Source: a virus. From it: a DNA stretch of 60,091 nucleotides. The DNA is taken from positions 1-60,091 of the IMG/VR virus record IMGVR_UViG_3300046095_000129. One strand, given 5' to 3'. The position numbers and the translations under genes are program-made. The notes below the pieces were generated by a model. The model was given only the letters and a program-made list of their open reading frames with translations. It was not told the DNA's origin and ran no database searches. The first letter of the stretch is position 1; each line of letters starts with the position of its first letter. Below, piece after piece: positions 59,783 through 60,091 of the stretch.

Positions 59783-59811
59783 ATTGTAGTTGCTAATCCC
59801 CTTGATGTCAA
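59783..59811 (-). promoter_or_regulatory. Strong sigma-70 promoter before the homing endonuclease
   Basis: On the minus strand: TTGACA (59811-59806), 17-bp spacer, TACAAT (59788-59783). The capsid stop codon TGA is part of the -35 box. The expected start of transcription is at or within 1-2 nt of the ATG at 59776, so the mRNA may be leaderless. Confidence 0.72.
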
Positions 59812-60091
59812 CTAGCCCCCGGCGATCCAAAAATTCCGAGCGGGTCACTCCATCCAAAGCTGTACCTTTCGCGGCTCTTGTAACGCACGTTTCCGGTATC
59901 GAAGTCTCCATCCATGGAATTTGCCAACGCTGCACGTTCAAAATGCTTCAGGCCGTTAGGCACATCGGTCATCAGGAACCATGCATTGGTATCAGTCAAG
60001 AAGTGATTGATGCAGTACCCTTGTGGGATAGAGCCGTTGTTCTTCAAGGCGTTGATATCGTTGTCGGCAGTGCCAACACGTAGATTGGTTT
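59808..60091 (-). CDS. Major capsid protein, C-terminal part (continues at 755)
   Basis: The last part of the capsid gene that begins at 755; the last 127 bases of the window repeat its interior. Ends with SDPLGIFGSPGAS and TGA. The segment has MDGDFDTGNVRYKSRERYSF. Bases 59965-60091 must not be counted twice when joining the two parts. Confidence 0.82.
   Translation of the reverse strand, partial: TNLRVGTADNDINALKNNGSIPQGYCINHFLTDTNAWFLMTDVPNGLKHFERAALANSMDGDFDTGNVRYKSRERYSFGWSDPLGIFGSPGAS
59965..60091. repeat. Terminal overlap, right copy
   Basis: Identical to bases 1-127. It is the end overlap of a circular assembly. Confidence 0.95.

Overview
The window is one complete circular genome of a tailed bacteriophage, cut open inside the major capsid protein gene. 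Bases 1-127 and 59965-60091 are identical, so the real circle is 59,964 bp. I see no integrase, no clear lysogeny module, no tRNA and no CRISPR array. The head and tail genes are of podovirus type: a large portal, a scaffold, a P22 gp4-like adaptor, a nozzle protein, huge internal virion proteins, and no sheath or tape measure. The small accessory genes resemble those of phages and prophages of freshwater Betaproteobacteria (Burkholderiales). That host guess rests on remembered sequence style, not on a search.

Layout. All late genes lie on the minus strand. Transcription starts near 8150 and runs down through terminase small and large subunits, portal, a GroES-like co-chaperonin, scaffold, two small virion proteins and the capsid protein (which wraps to 59808). 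It continues through an endonuclease VII-type homing endonuclease, head proteins, a second HNH gene beside a truncated gene, many small basic virion proteins, connector and tail genes, fibre genes, a lysis cassette, the nozzle, and three repetitive virion proteins. It ends with a 2683-residue polyvalent protein that finishes at 28927.

Early and replication genes lie on the plus strand from 8485 to 28994. First come short unknown genes separated by a family of short palindromes and a 349-nt structured non-coding segment. Next is an amidoligase / class II glutamine amidotransferase pair, then a DUF932 protein. A chain of about sixteen small, translationally coupled genes follows. The replication block holds a VRR-NUC nuclease, family A DNA polymerase, metallopeptidase, Cas4/RecB-like nuclease, HNH nuclease, SNF2-type helicase, a probable single-strand DNA-binding protein, a helix-turn-helix protein and a primase-helicase.

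The two transcription units diverge from a 334-bp control region (8151-8484), which has an extended -10 promoter and several inverted repeats. They converge, with overlapping 3' ends, at 28927-28994. The points most worth a second look are the nested-helix non-coding element at 9483-9831, the six-copy palindrome family of the early region, the amidoligase cassette, the homing endonucleases around the capsid gene, and a shared Cys-ending C-terminal tag on several virion proteins.
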